Below, piece after piece: positions 56,171-64,000 of a DNA stretch of 64,000 bases. The DNA lies in NCBI GenBank assembly GCA_947503035.1, contig CANNCD010000003.1, positions 207,119-271,118 of the forward strand, read 5' to 3'. A model generated the notes under the pieces. That model made no database searches. It was not told the origin of the DNA and was given only the letters and a program-made list of their open reading frames with translations. Position 1 is the first letter of the stretch. Every line of letters begins with the position of its first letter. Made by a program: the position numbers and the translations under genes. The DNA is from an uncultured Halocynthiibacter sp. (GTDB lineage Bacteria > Pseudomonadota > Alphaproteobacteria > Rhodobacterales > Rhodobacteraceae).

Positions 56171-57460
56171 TCAGGCGTTATAGGCCCGAAGCTCCCCTGT
56201 GATTGGAACATTGGTGTCCGTGGCATTTTCTGTGATGACGTAATTGAAATCGAAATCACCGGTTTCTGCCACCTGCCACTGTGTGCCGATGATGGGACCA
56301 TGAGCGACATTTTTAACGGGGCCAGAGGTGAAATCGACCAGCCCACCGATGCTGTCAGCCTTGAGAGTTGGCAACACAGCAGCCACGGAATCGCGGTCTT
56401 TTGGATCACCGGCCGCGGCCAATGCGGCCATGGCGACGTCAATCGCAGACAAGGTCGCCCCAAGCTGTTGCGTCCATTGTTTTCCTGTCGCCGCCTCATA
56501 CCCGTCACAGAGTTGCGCCCCCGTCAGGCCCGTCGTTGGAGAAACATAAGGGAAGTCGCGATGCCAATAGGCTGCGCTGGCCATATTGTCGCCAAGCCCG
56601 CCCAAAGCCTCGATATCCGCTGGGAACAGACCCGTTTTGGCCAGTTGAACGATCTTGATTTGACGATGCAGACCCTGCTGTGCGGCTTGGCGCCAGAAGG
56701 CTGCAAAATCCGGTGGAATCGGGAACGTGTTAAAGATCTCAACCCCCGCCGCGCGGAACTGGGCGATTTGCTGGGAAAAGTCGGATGTGCCGGTTTCATA
56801 GGCGCCCGGGTCGACAACCTCATACCCTGCCTCTATCAATTTTGGGGCCAGAACAGCACGGATGGCATTCCCGTCTGCATCGTTGGGATACATGACCCCA
56901 ACCTTCTTGTTGGTCTCAATCAAGCTCCACTGAGAAATGTAAGCCTCGTAGAATTCATCAACGCCAAAGCCGAAATGATAGGTATATTTGAATGGGCTGG
57001 CTTCGCCCGGTTTGGCCCCGCGGCCAAAATACCATGCCTCCCAAGGCATGACGGTTGAAATGCACGGGACACCCGCTGCTTCGCATGCATCGGAAACGGG
57101 GTTGATGGTTTCTGGTGTTGAAACCGCGACTATGACATCGACACCGTCATTATTGATCAGATCGCGGGCCAATTGGCCGGCGCGTGCAGGGTCTGATTGC
57201 GTATCTCGATCAAGCAATTCAACGCCGTATCCCGTTCCATTAATCGTCACGCCAGCGGCCAAAGCGTCTCTGGCCTGTGTCAGAACATAGCCGTCTGTCT
57301 GGCCAAAACCCGCAAGCGGACCCGATATGGGGCTGATGAACCCTATCTTGAGTGTCGCTGTGGACTGCGCAAACGCAGAAGAGCGACCAAGTGTGAAAGA
57401 GCCAAGCGCAGCCCCCGCGCAGGCCAAAAGGCTGCGGCGTGTAAGTGATGATTGTGTCAT
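56171..57460 (-). CDS. Liv-type ABC transporter binding protein LivK-like
   Basis: 429 aa from MTQSSLTRRSL. A twin-arginine-type leader (TRRSLLACAGAALGSF) is cut near AFAQ, then a type I periplasmic-binding fold. Family members bind branched amino acids, amides or aromatic acids. The aromatic-degradation operon around it points to an aromatic ligand such as a hydroxylated benzoate or phenylpropanoid (inference). Confidence 0.88.
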   Translation of the reverse strand: MTQSSLTRRSLLACAGAALGSFTLGRSSAFAQSTATLKIGFISPISGPLAGFGQTDGYVLTQARDALAAGVTINGTGYGVELLDRDTQSDPARAGQLARDLINNDGVDVIVAVSTPETINPVSDACEAAGVPCISTVMPWEAWYFGRGAKPGEASPFKYTYHFGFGVDEFYEAYISQWSLIETNKKVGVMYPNDADGNAIRAVLAPKLIEAGYEVVDPGAYETGTSDFSQQIAQFRAAGVEIFNTFPIPPDFAAFWRQAAQQGLHRQIKIVQLAKTGLFPADIEALGGLGDNMASAAYWHRDFPYVSPTTGLTGAQLCDGYEAATGKQWTQQLGATLSAIDVAMAALAAAGDPKDRDSVAAVLPTLKADSIGGLVDFTSGPVKNVAHGPIIGTQWQVAETGDFDFNYVITENATDTNVPITGELRAYNA

Positions 57461-57486
57461 ATCGTCCTCCCGTACGATCCCCAAAA

Positions 57487-58908
57487 TCAAGGGGTTTTGT
57501 CACGTGTAATCCAGCGCAATTCCGTAAACTCGTCCAAGGCCCAACGCCCTCCAAAGCGCCCATAGCCACTGGCCTTTACGCCGCCAAAAGGCGCATTCGG
57601 GTCGTCATCCACCGTGCATCGGTTGATATGGCAGATGCCCGTGTGGATTTGATCCGCCACATGGCGGGCCCGTGTCTCGTCGCGGCTGAAAACGGATGCT
57701 GTCAGGCCGTACTGGCTATCATTGGCGACTGTCAGGGCCTCTTGATCCGAACGGATGCGGGTCACCGACAAGATCGGACCAAAGGTTTCTTCTGAATACA
57801 GGCGCATATCCGTTTCGACACCGTCCAAGAGGGTGGGTTCAAAATAGGCGTCGCGAATGCCGCTTCCACCGATCAAACGCGCGCCTTTGGACACCGCATC
57901 ACTGACAAGTCCGCCAAGGCGCTCTGCTGCGCCTACCCCGATGACCGGCCCAATATCCGTTGCGGGGTCTCGTGGATCGCCCACGACCAACGCTTTGCGC
58001 AAGGCTTCGATCTTATCGATCAGGGCATCCGCCACGCTGTCATGAACGATCAGCCGCTCGGTCGACATACAGATTTGACCTTGGTTCAAATAGGCACCCT
58101 TCACCGCAGCCGCCGCCGCAAGATCAAGATCCGCATCCTCCAGCACAACCATTGGGGCCTGACCGCCAAGTTCAAGCAGCGGGCGTTTTAGATGTTTCGC
58201 ACAGAGCTCGGCCACGCGGCGTCCAACACGGGTCGAGCCCGTGAAATTGACACGTCGAACAACAGGATGTTCGATAAGCGCATCCACGATGTTTTCGCTT
58301 TCCTCTTGAGGGCACAAAAACACCTGCACCACATCGTCTGGCAGTCCGGCGTCGCGGACCGCATCACCGATCATGCGAAAGGTTGCCGGCGCAATTTCGT
58401 TGCCCTTCAGCAAAACAACATTGCCACAGAGCAACGGGGCCGCGATCGCGCGAATACCCAAGATCAGAGGCGCATTCCAAGGAGCAATTCCCAAACACAC
58501 GCCGCATGGCACCCGATACGCTTCGCTCACGATGTTTTGCTGTGTCTGAATGACTTCTGGGCTCGACAACACCTCTGCTTGTTGTGCGACACCCTGCAGA
58601 ATACGAACGGCAAAACTGACGTTGTGTTCTGCCCATGCGCGCGGTGCACCGATCTCATCGATCATCGCCTCGCACAGACTATCTTGGCGCGCCACGAGAC
58701 ATTCGGCGAAGCGGATCAAATGCTGGGCACGCTCTTCAATGGGAAGACCTGACCACTGCGGAAACGCCGCAGCAGCACGAGAAACAAACCCCAAACAATC
58801 GGATAGGTCATGTGCAATTTCACGGCTTACAACCTGCCCAGTCGCTGGGCTGATGCGCTCGATCACGCCAGGTGTTCCCACCAATTTGTCTGATGTCAAA
58901 GATGTCAT
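57487..58908 (-). CDS. Aromatic aldehyde dehydrogenase (second copy)
   Basis: 473 aa, clearly related to the 481-aa copy at 50571 (shared NQGQICMSTERLIVHD-type section, WNAPLILGIRAIAAPLLCGN). Catalytic cysteine and glutamate are present. It is first in the long operon that includes the Liv transporter. Two divergent copies suggest two aldehyde substrates. Confidence 0.87.
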   Translation of the reverse strand: MTSLTSDKLVGTPGVIERISPATGQVVSREIAHDLSDCLGFVSRAAAAFPQWSGLPIEERAQHLIRFAECLVARQDSLCEAMIDEIGAPRAWAEHNVSFAVRILQGVAQQAEVLSSPEVIQTQQNIVSEAYRVPCGVCLGIAPWNAPLILGIRAIAAPLLCGNVVLLKGNEIAPATFRMIGDAVRDAGLPDDVVQVFLCPQEESENIVDALIEHPVVRRVNFTGSTRVGRRVAELCAKHLKRPLLELGGQAPMVVLEDADLDLAAAAAVKGAYLNQGQICMSTERLIVHDSVADALIDKIEALRKALVVGDPRDPATDIGPVIGVGAAERLGGLVSDAVSKGARLIGGSGIRDAYFEPTLLDGVETDMRLYSEETFGPILSVTRIRSDQEALTVANDSQYGLTASVFSRDETRARHVADQIHTGICHINRCTVDDDPNAPFGGVKASGYGRFGGRWALDEFTELRWITRDKTP

Positions 58909-59019
58909 TTATGTCTTAACGGACTTGCATCCGCCCTCCCTGATTAACACTAGCTTAAGTGTAATATTGCATGTAATGTTTGGTTCTGGTCATTAATTGT
59001 AATTTTCTGGTATAATCTG

Positions 59020-59883
59020 ATGCAAGACACCTATGTTACCCTGCAAGATGAACGCGATGCACTGCACGACCGCGCGCTGCGGCGCAGGCCCTCGAATGGA
59101 TTCGGCACCCTTCTTTTCCTGAGCCACGGAACCTTGCTGGTCGGTGATGAACTGATTGAAAAAACGGGGCCTGCGTTGTTCTTTTGGCCCAATGAGATGC
59201 GAGACACTCTGACGCTCAAAGCGGGCTCCAGCGCCCGTTTACTGGGACTCAGCGATTCAATTATTCTGGATGCAATTGGCGCCCGCTCCGAGTCGGTTCA
59301 CTTGCGCATGCTGGTCGAAGCCCCCTTCTCTGCTCAACTTGATAAACAGCCCGAAGTCACCAGAATCGAGACCTTATTTGACTGGTTTTCGCAAGAGCTA
59401 GAACAGCCGGAACATAGATCTCCGATGTCGATGTCCGCCTTTCTACGGCTGCTTTTTATCGCGGCTTTGCGGGTACACACACCCCACGACGCCACCAATA
59501 ACGCAGAGGTGACACATGTTTTGCGCAAGTTTCGCCACCTTGTTGAGCTTCACTACAAAGACCATTGGAAGATCGCACAATATGCAGAGGAGCTTGGCGT
59601 TGAATACGACAGCCTTCATCGGATTTGCAAACGCGATACGGGTCGATCACCGGCCGAACTGGTCCATGAAAGAATAACCGCAGAAGCAAAGGCGCGTTTG
59701 GAAAACTCAGGCTCGGCGCTCAAGAAAATTGCCGCCGACCTCGGGTTTGCTGATGCTTCTCACTTCAGCCATTTTTTCAAACGACGTACGGACCTGTCGC
59801 CTGGGGCCTATCGATCCGTCGTGTCGCGCCCTGATAGCGACGACATTCAAGATTTGCGGCGCGGATTTTCCGACTGGCCCTAG
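59020..59883 (+). CDS. AraC-family regulator of the aromatic island
   Basis: 287 aa. An N-terminal cupin-like region (about 20-120) is followed by the AraC HTH pair at about 180-275 (WKIAQYAEELGVEYDSLHR and the LKKIAADLGFADASHFSHFF segment). It is divergent from the aldehyde dehydrogenase operon across 111 bases and is its likely activator. The inducer is unknown. Confidence 0.88.
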   Translation: MQDTYVTLQDERDALHDRALRRRPSNGFGTLLFLSHGTLLVGDELIEKTGPALFFWPNEMRDTLTLKAGSSARLLGLSDSIILDAIGARSESVHLRMLVEAPFSAQLDKQPEVTRIETLFDWFSQELEQPEHRSPMSMSAFLRLLFIAALRVHTPHDATNNAEVTHVLRKFRHLVELHYKDHWKIAQYAEELGVEYDSLHRICKRDTGRSPAELVHERITAEAKARLENSGSALKKIAADLGFADASHFSHFFKRRTDLSPGAYRSVVSRPDSDDIQDLRRGFSDWP

Positions 59884-60188
59884 CGCAAATTCGCGAAAAC
59901 ACCCCCACTTTGAGGTCATCGTGACAGTCCGCTGCGAGGACGGGAAACATATGCAAATGTATACGGTTGTGGACAATATTCCCGCCAAGACATTCTCTAT
60001 AAGTATTTGTTACAAAAGGATTAATACTGTCGCAGACCTATGCCGTGCTTGCATAGCAGGGATGTTCATAAAGTGCTACTAAATGAGGCAATTCAGGCCT
60101 AGACGGGATACAGCGCCCTATGGCGCTGCTTATGGTCCGTAGCGTTTCGATTCTCTCGAGCGCACAGGCAAAGATAGATCGCAACACA

Positions 60189-60212
60189 GTACAGCTTGGA
60201 ACGGAGCTGTAC
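60189..60212. promoter_or_regulatory. Inverted repeat before the 31-aa gene
   Basis: GTACAGCT-N8-AGCTGTAC is a perfect 8-base repeat ending 15 bases before the small-gene ATG. It could be an operator or an mRNA hairpin next to the ribosome site (GGAG at 60217-60220). Confidence 0.5.
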
Positions 60213-60227
60213 GCATGGAGTACTGAT

Positions 60228-60323
60228 ATGAGTAAAGAGCTTAAAACATCGATCGACCTGTTGCTGCCCATTTTGGCGGGTTATGTCGCGATTCTAGCTT
60301 TGGCAATTATCCCAACGCTGTAA
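60228..60323 (+). CDS. Candidate 31-aa single-helix membrane peptide
   Basis: Begins MSKELKTSIDLL and contains one hydrophobic helix (about residues 10-29). GGAG lies 7 bases before the ATG and a strong terminator follows 56 bases after the stop, so this stretch has the layout of a small gene. An in-frame ATG at 60120 gives a 67-aa version, but it has no ribosome site. No family recognised; translation is unproven. Confidence 0.5.
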   Translation: MSKELKTSIDLLLPILAGYVAILALAIIPTL

Positions 60324-60379
60324 GCGCGGCCCATTGCGCACATCGCTGCGCCAAAGCGCGTTTGCCATATGACAAAGAA

Positions 60380-60407
60380 AAGGCCGGCCCCCGAGGGAGC
60401 CGGCCTT
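60380..60407. terminator. Bidirectional Rho-independent terminator
   Basis: A GC-rich 9-base stem (AAGGCCGGC / GCCGGCCTT) with a 10-base loop is flanked by AAAGAA on the left and TCTTTG on the right. It serves the small gene on the plus strand and the TRAP operon on the minus strand. Confidence 0.85.
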
Positions 60408-60446
60408 CTTTGTGATGTCCCTACTGCCTCAGGGGCAGAGGGTCGG

Positions 60447-61739
60447 TTAGTTCCCCAATAAAAGTTCTGGCAGCCACAGGGATATCTCTGGAACGAAGGT
60501 CGTAAGCGCCAGTGTTGGCAACCACGCAAAGACGATAAAGATCAACGTCGGGACAAGCATGCTCGCGACTGGGGTTTTGGTGATTTGCGCCCCAAGGTAC
60601 AAAAGCGGCGCTGTGGGCGGCGTAATATTCGCCATACCCAAGTTCACACCCAAAACAGCGGCAAAGTGGATTGGGTCCATGCCAACGCCCGTCACAATCG
60701 GCAACAAGATAGGTGTAGAGAGCAACAAGCCACTGATGTCATCCATCAACATCCCGATCAGGATCATCACCAAGTTCACCATCAGCAAGATAACGATTGG
60801 ATTGTCTGACACCGAGTAAACAAGGTCTTTTGCGATGTTTGGAATGTCTTCGAAGATCAGGAATTTGCTTACGATCAACACCATAAAGATCATGATCATG
60901 ACCACGCCAATGATCACACCCGAATCCGTCAGCGCATCCACCAAGGTGCGCCACGTCAAACCGCGGTAAACATAGATCGCAACGGGAATGGCATAGACCA
61001 CGGCCACACCAGCCGCCTCGGTTGGGGTCATGATACCGCCATAGATACCGCCCAAAATGATCAACGGCATCAACAACGCAGGGAATGCGATCGTCGCTTT
61101 TTGGCGGAAGGCCATGCGAAATTCCGTAGGGCGGTCCATCAGGATGATGTCGTCATGTTTGCGCAACATGAATTGGTTCACGATGATCAAAAGCGTAATC
61201 AAAATGAGCGCAGGGATCACAGTCGACAAGAAGCACTTTAAAACCGATTGCTGGGCGACCCACCCATAGAGAATGTGGTTTGCACTGGGCGGGATCAAAA
61301 GGCCAAGCGGGCTTGCACACACGATCAGCGCGGCCGATTGGCCAGTCGGATAGTTTGCTTTGCGCAGATGCGGCATCATGATGCTGCCAATACAGGTCAG
61401 CGTCGCGTTTGCCGCACCAGAGATCGAGCCAAAGACCCCACAAGCAAGAACCGTCGCCGCGCTTAGCCCGCCCTTGAGGTGGCCAACGAACAGTTGCGCA
61501 AGATCAACCAGCGGCGCCGCGATCTTGCCGCGCTCCATAACCGTGCCAGCAATCATAAACAGGGGAATGGCCAGCAAAATCAACGACCGCAACTTGGTCG
61601 AACCAGAGGGCAAATAGCCCGTCACATCATGCCCGCCCATGAAGGCAAGGAACATCAAAACTGCTCCGAACGCCACAAAGACGCTGACGCCCAAAAGGAG
61701 CATGCCGCAAATAATAATCAAACTGCCTGCGATGATCAT
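60447..61739 (-). CDS. TRAP transporter large permease (DctM family)
   Basis: 430 aa, about 12 helices, with SGAANATLTCIGSIM and GLLIPPSANHILYGW sections. It is the last gene of the second TRAP operon; its start overlaps the dctQ stop by 4 bases. The substrate is unknown. Confidence 0.92.
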   Translation of the reverse strand: MIIAGSLIIICGMLLLGVSVFVAFGAVLMFLAFMGGHDVTGYLPSGSTKLRSLILLAIPLFMIAGTVMERGKIAAPLVDLAQLFVGHLKGGLSAATVLACGVFGSISGAANATLTCIGSIMMPHLRKANYPTGQSAALIVCASPLGLLIPPSANHILYGWVAQQSVLKCFLSTVIPALILITLLIIVNQFMLRKHDDIILMDRPTEFRMAFRQKATIAFPALLMPLIILGGIYGGIMTPTEAAGVAVVYAIPVAIYVYRGLTWRTLVDALTDSGVIIGVVMIMIFMVLIVSKFLIFEDIPNIAKDLVYSVSDNPIVILLMVNLVMILIGMLMDDISGLLLSTPILLPIVTGVGMDPIHFAAVLGVNLGMANITPPTAPLLYLGAQITKTPVASMLVPTLIFIVFAWLPTLALTTFVPEISLWLPELLLGN

Positions 61740-62308
61740 GTGTTGACCTCCTGCTTGGCTTCGTCGGTTTCAGGGTCATCGCCGGTTTCAACATCAAAGC
61801 CACGAATATGCGCATAGAGGTACGCCGCCGAGAAAATGGCCATAAAGAAGAAGCCCAAGAAGATGGACAACCGCCATGTGAAATAGGGAATTTTAAGCGC
61901 GGGAGTGGTTTTCCAAATCGGGTATTTTCCGATCTCCTCGGCCAACATCAGATAGCCCCAGTATAGGATCGCCACGGTGACGACCAACTCAACTGTCAGC
62001 ACCAGAAAACGGCGCCACCAGCGCAGTCGTGGGTTCTTAATCACGATCCCAAGGATGTCTGCGTTGATGTGTTGTCCGCGTTCAGACGCCAACACGGCAC
62101 CCGCGAAAAAACCCCAAAAACAAACCGCCAAGAGCCATTCTTCATAGGCGAATAAGTCGCCACCAAAGCCGTATCGGATGATCACGACAGCAAAAAACGT
62201 GAACGACATCAAAAACCCGCTTAAGATAACGATCCAGCGCATGACGCGCAGAGACCCCAAAAGCGGTGCTCCTATGATTTTAGGTACTACATCGGTAATC
62301 CGTGCCAT
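61736..62308 (-). CDS. TRAP transporter small permease (DctQ family)
   Basis: 190 aa with four helices (about 23-43, 56-75, 100-122 and 143-165) and an acidic C-terminus. A GAAGAGGG site is just before the ATG. It follows an intrinsic terminator after dctP, so read-through is probably partial. Confidence 0.88.
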   Translation of the reverse strand: MARITDVVPKIIGAPLLGSLRVMRWIVILSGFLMSFTFFAVVIIRYGFGGDLFAYEEWLLAVCFWGFFAGAVLASERGQHINADILGIVIKNPRLRWWRRFLVLTVELVVTVAILYWGYLMLAEEIGKYPIWKTTPALKIPYFTWRLSIFLGFFFMAIFSAAYLYAHIRGFDVETGDDPETDEAKQEVNT

Positions 62309-62340
62309 TGTCCCTCTTCCCCGAATTAAGAATAGTAAAA

Positions 62341-62365
62341 GGGGCCGGGAAGAAATTCCGGCCCC
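62341..62365 (-). terminator. Intrinsic terminator between dctP and dctQ
   Basis: An 8-base GC stem (GGGGCCGG / CCGGCCCC) with a 9-base loop is followed by TTTT on the minus strand, 23 bases after the dctP stop. It would reduce expression of the permeases relative to the binding protein. Confidence 0.8.
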
Positions 62366-62388
62366 TCCAAATGTTCAATTGTTCTTGC

Positions 62389-63393
62389 TTAGTTCAAGCT
62401 GGCCAGCAGGCGATCGATGAGATCCTTGCCAACGCTTTCTTCGAGCAATGGCCAGATGTCGGCACGGACCTTGTCGGCCATGGCTTTTTGCTCTTCTTCA
62501 TTAAGCTTCAGGATAGTATAGCCTTTTTCGACCAATTTCTGTTCGAACACCGCGTCGTTTTCGCGGTTATAAGCAAAGAAATCATCAGAGGCTTTGGTGA
62601 ACGCAGCTTGTACAACAGCGCGCTGTTCTTCGTTCATTTCTTCCCAAGTTTTTTCCGCAGCATAGTAGGTGGTGTTTTCAGGGATTGAGTTGTACTGCAC
62701 GAAGTGGGAACCCACGTCGGACTGTGCGAAGATCGTGTAGGTCGCCTGTTTTGTACAGCAGATCGCGCCGTCTACGATGCCGGATTGGATCGCAGGAAAG
62801 ATATCACCCCAGGACATTGTCGTCGCCTGATAGCCAAGGGTTTCTACCATGGATTTCACAACGTTTGAGGACCAAACACGGATGTTCATATCCTTGTCGC
62901 CAAAGGTGTTCCAGTTGGCTGGCTCTTCGGATGCTACGATACCAACAAGACCCTCTGGGTTTTGACCCATCAAACGCACGCCATGCTCCGAGAGGATTTC
63001 TTGTAGGATGACGTTGTATTCAGAGTCGAGGCTCCGGATCACAGAATCCATCTCGTCCCAGTTGTTCACCAAGAACGGCATGGACAAATATTCGAGACGT
63101 TGATCAACATCGGAATAGATGAATGCGGACGCGAAATCGATGTTGCCGCGCGCAACGTCTTCGAACAGGGCCTCACCAGAACCAAGTTGGTTCGCTGGGA
63201 AAACCGAAACCTTCAAGCCAACGTCTGCGGCTTCGATGTCGGCTTTGATCTGCTCCATCATTTTGGTGCCTTCGTGATCCGCAGGAGATACACCAGCAAA
63301 CTTGAGACGAAGGTCAGCGGCATGCGCAGGCATTGCCAGCATAGAGGCTGCGGCGCCAATCTGTAGGCCTTTGAGAAGGGTTGAGATTTTCAT
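62389..63393 (-). CDS. TRAP transporter substrate-binding protein (DctP family)
   Basis: 334 aa. The signal peptide is cut after AHA (about residue 25). DctP sections such as SGEALFEDVARGNIDF and MNIRVWSSNVVKSM are present. The ligand is unknown. Two adjacent cysteines (ICCTK) in the ligand lobe are unusual but not interpretable. First gene of the second TRAP operon. Confidence 0.91.
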   Translation of the reverse strand: MKISTLLKGLQIGAAASMLAMPAHAADLRLKFAGVSPADHEGTKMMEQIKADIEAADVGLKVSVFPANQLGSGEALFEDVARGNIDFASAFIYSDVDQRLEYLSMPFLVNNWDEMDSVIRSLDSEYNVILQEILSEHGVRLMGQNPEGLVGIVASEEPANWNTFGDKDMNIRVWSSNVVKSMVETLGYQATTMSWGDIFPAIQSGIVDGAICCTKQATYTIFAQSDVGSHFVQYNSIPENTTYYAAEKTWEEMNEEQRAVVQAAFTKASDDFFAYNRENDAVFEQKLVEKGYTILKLNEEEQKAMADKVRADIWPLLEESVGKDLIDRLLASLN

Positions 63394-63923
63394 TTAGACA
63401 CTCCCTTGAAGAGGTTTGAGTTAATCCGGTTTACGCTATTTCTCTTGATTAAATCGCCACTGCTAAGGCGGCCATCCGAACCCCTCGTAAGAGAACAGTG
63501 CCGTTTCTATGCTGTCGCAAGCTCCGAATGAACACAGCCTAACATCCCGCCTTTTCACCGAACAACGGTGAGATCGTCTATATTTCTGGACCCGAAAGGC
63601 AAAAGTACCAAAGATGATCACAGAATTAGACTCCGCCAATTTTCACCCTCTTTTTGCCATATCGTCTGAAAATGTGATCGATTGCCCTGCCACTCCAATC
63701 TCTCATGGCCTTCGGAAAGAAGGTCCATTGGTGCCTTCAACACGAATGGCGACCTAGTATCCACTGACCTATACATCATCGCCCCCGCCTAGACCGCAAA
63801 ACACCGGCCGTATTACGGGCGGGTTTTGGTTTTATTGAGGTGGATTGTTTGCTGTTTCTCTGCGCTCTTAGCGCATGGGAGAGCAGAGTTTGGTCATCAC
63901 GATGTGAACTTATGTATAAGATT
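63394..63923. other. Non-coding region between dctP and tRNA-fMet
   Basis: No gene is supported. It should contain the dctP promoter near its left end, and a hairpin at 63798-63827. A second small repeat, TGCGC-N5-GCGCA, is at 63861-63875, downstream of the tRNA. Confidence 0.6.
63798..63827. terminator. Likely terminator downstream of tRNA-fMet
   Basis: A stem of about 13 pairs with one bulge and one mismatch (AAAACACCGGCCGT / ACGGGCGGGTTTT) and a 3-base loop. TTTT is on both strands' 3' sides, so it can stop leftward tRNA or rRNA transcription and rightward transcription. Confidence 0.65.

Positions 63924-64000
<77 letters not shown>

Larger units (their letters stand above)
59884..60446. 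other. Mostly non-coding region with a small-gene candidate
   Basis: No long gene is present. It contains a CAGCGCC-CTAT-GGCGCTG hairpin (60111-60128) that may end the AraC transcript, an inverted repeat (60189-60212), a 31-codon frame (60228-60323) and a terminator (60380-60407). The part at 59884-60100 shows nothing I can assign. Confidence 0.6.

Noticed and set aside
9140..59631. TTTGCAAA as a dispersed regulon motif (9140, 11446, 25366, 40850, 59624)
   Set aside because: At least two of five copies are inside coding sequence and most lack flanking symmetry. Only the acs copy is kept as a candidate.

Overview
The window looks like chromosome from an alphaproteobacterium of the Rhodobacterales, probably the marine Roseobacter group. 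Supporting this are the ccoNOQP-ccoGHI / fnrL / hemN block with FNR-type boxes, the DUF4212-type acetate symporter locus, many TRAP and peptide ABC transporters, a pobA-pcaDCHGB operon, and a tRNA-fMet gene at the right edge of the kind that closes rRNA operons in this order. I see no insertion sequence, prophage, CRISPR array or plasmid-type gene. The window is densely coding, with operons that often overlap by ATGA or TGATG.

Layout. (1) 1-9107: microaerobic respiration. ccoI (cut by the window start), ccoH and ccoG assemble cbb3 oxidase, and ccoNOQP encodes it. fnrL is the oxygen sensor and hemN makes haem without oxygen. Three TTGAN-type FNR boxes precede ccoG, ccoN and the fnrL/hemN gap. 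(2) 9213-11091: a DUF1415 protein and a decayed DUF6493-like gene (one frameshift, one in-frame stop). (3) 11673-20314: an acetate module: acs overlapping adk, a two-subunit sodium/acetate-type symporter, then a cNMP/CBS/nucleotidyltransferase (DUF294) protein, a small membrane protein, and a membrane-anchored PAS plus DnaQ-type exonuclease. (4) 20362-24121: an AraC regulator with an SDR, a membrane protein and a quinone-reductase-like MDR enzyme. (5) 24135-30041: mdeR/mdeA/mdeB-type methionine gamma-lyase and 2-oxobutyrate dehydrogenase E1 with a divergent Lrp regulator, then a branched-chain amino-acid-type dehydrogenase with its own divergent Lrp.

(6) 30156-43816: a likely pyroglutamyl-peptide system: peptide ABC transporter (fused double ATPase), pyroglutamyl-peptidase, LysR regulator, 1203-aa 5-oxoprolinase and a TRAP transporter. 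Together these would import peptides, release 5-oxoproline and open it to glutamate. (7) 43837-59883: an aromatic island. A MarR regulator is followed by pcaBGHCD-pobA (4-hydroxybenzoate to beta-ketoadipate) and then, upstream on the same strand, two SDRs, an NTF2-like protein, two related aldehyde dehydrogenases and a complete Liv-type ABC transporter, with a divergent AraC regulator. The logic is uptake, alcohol-to-aldehyde-to-acid oxidation, then ring cleavage. (8) 60228-63393: a 31-aa membrane peptide gene candidate with a good ribosome site and terminator, convergent with a second TRAP transporter. (9) 63394-64000: a non-coding stretch with a terminator, then tRNA-fMet.

No searches were run. 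Functions rest on recognised family motifs and gene order. Substrates of the transporters, SDRs and aldehyde dehydrogenases are inferred.
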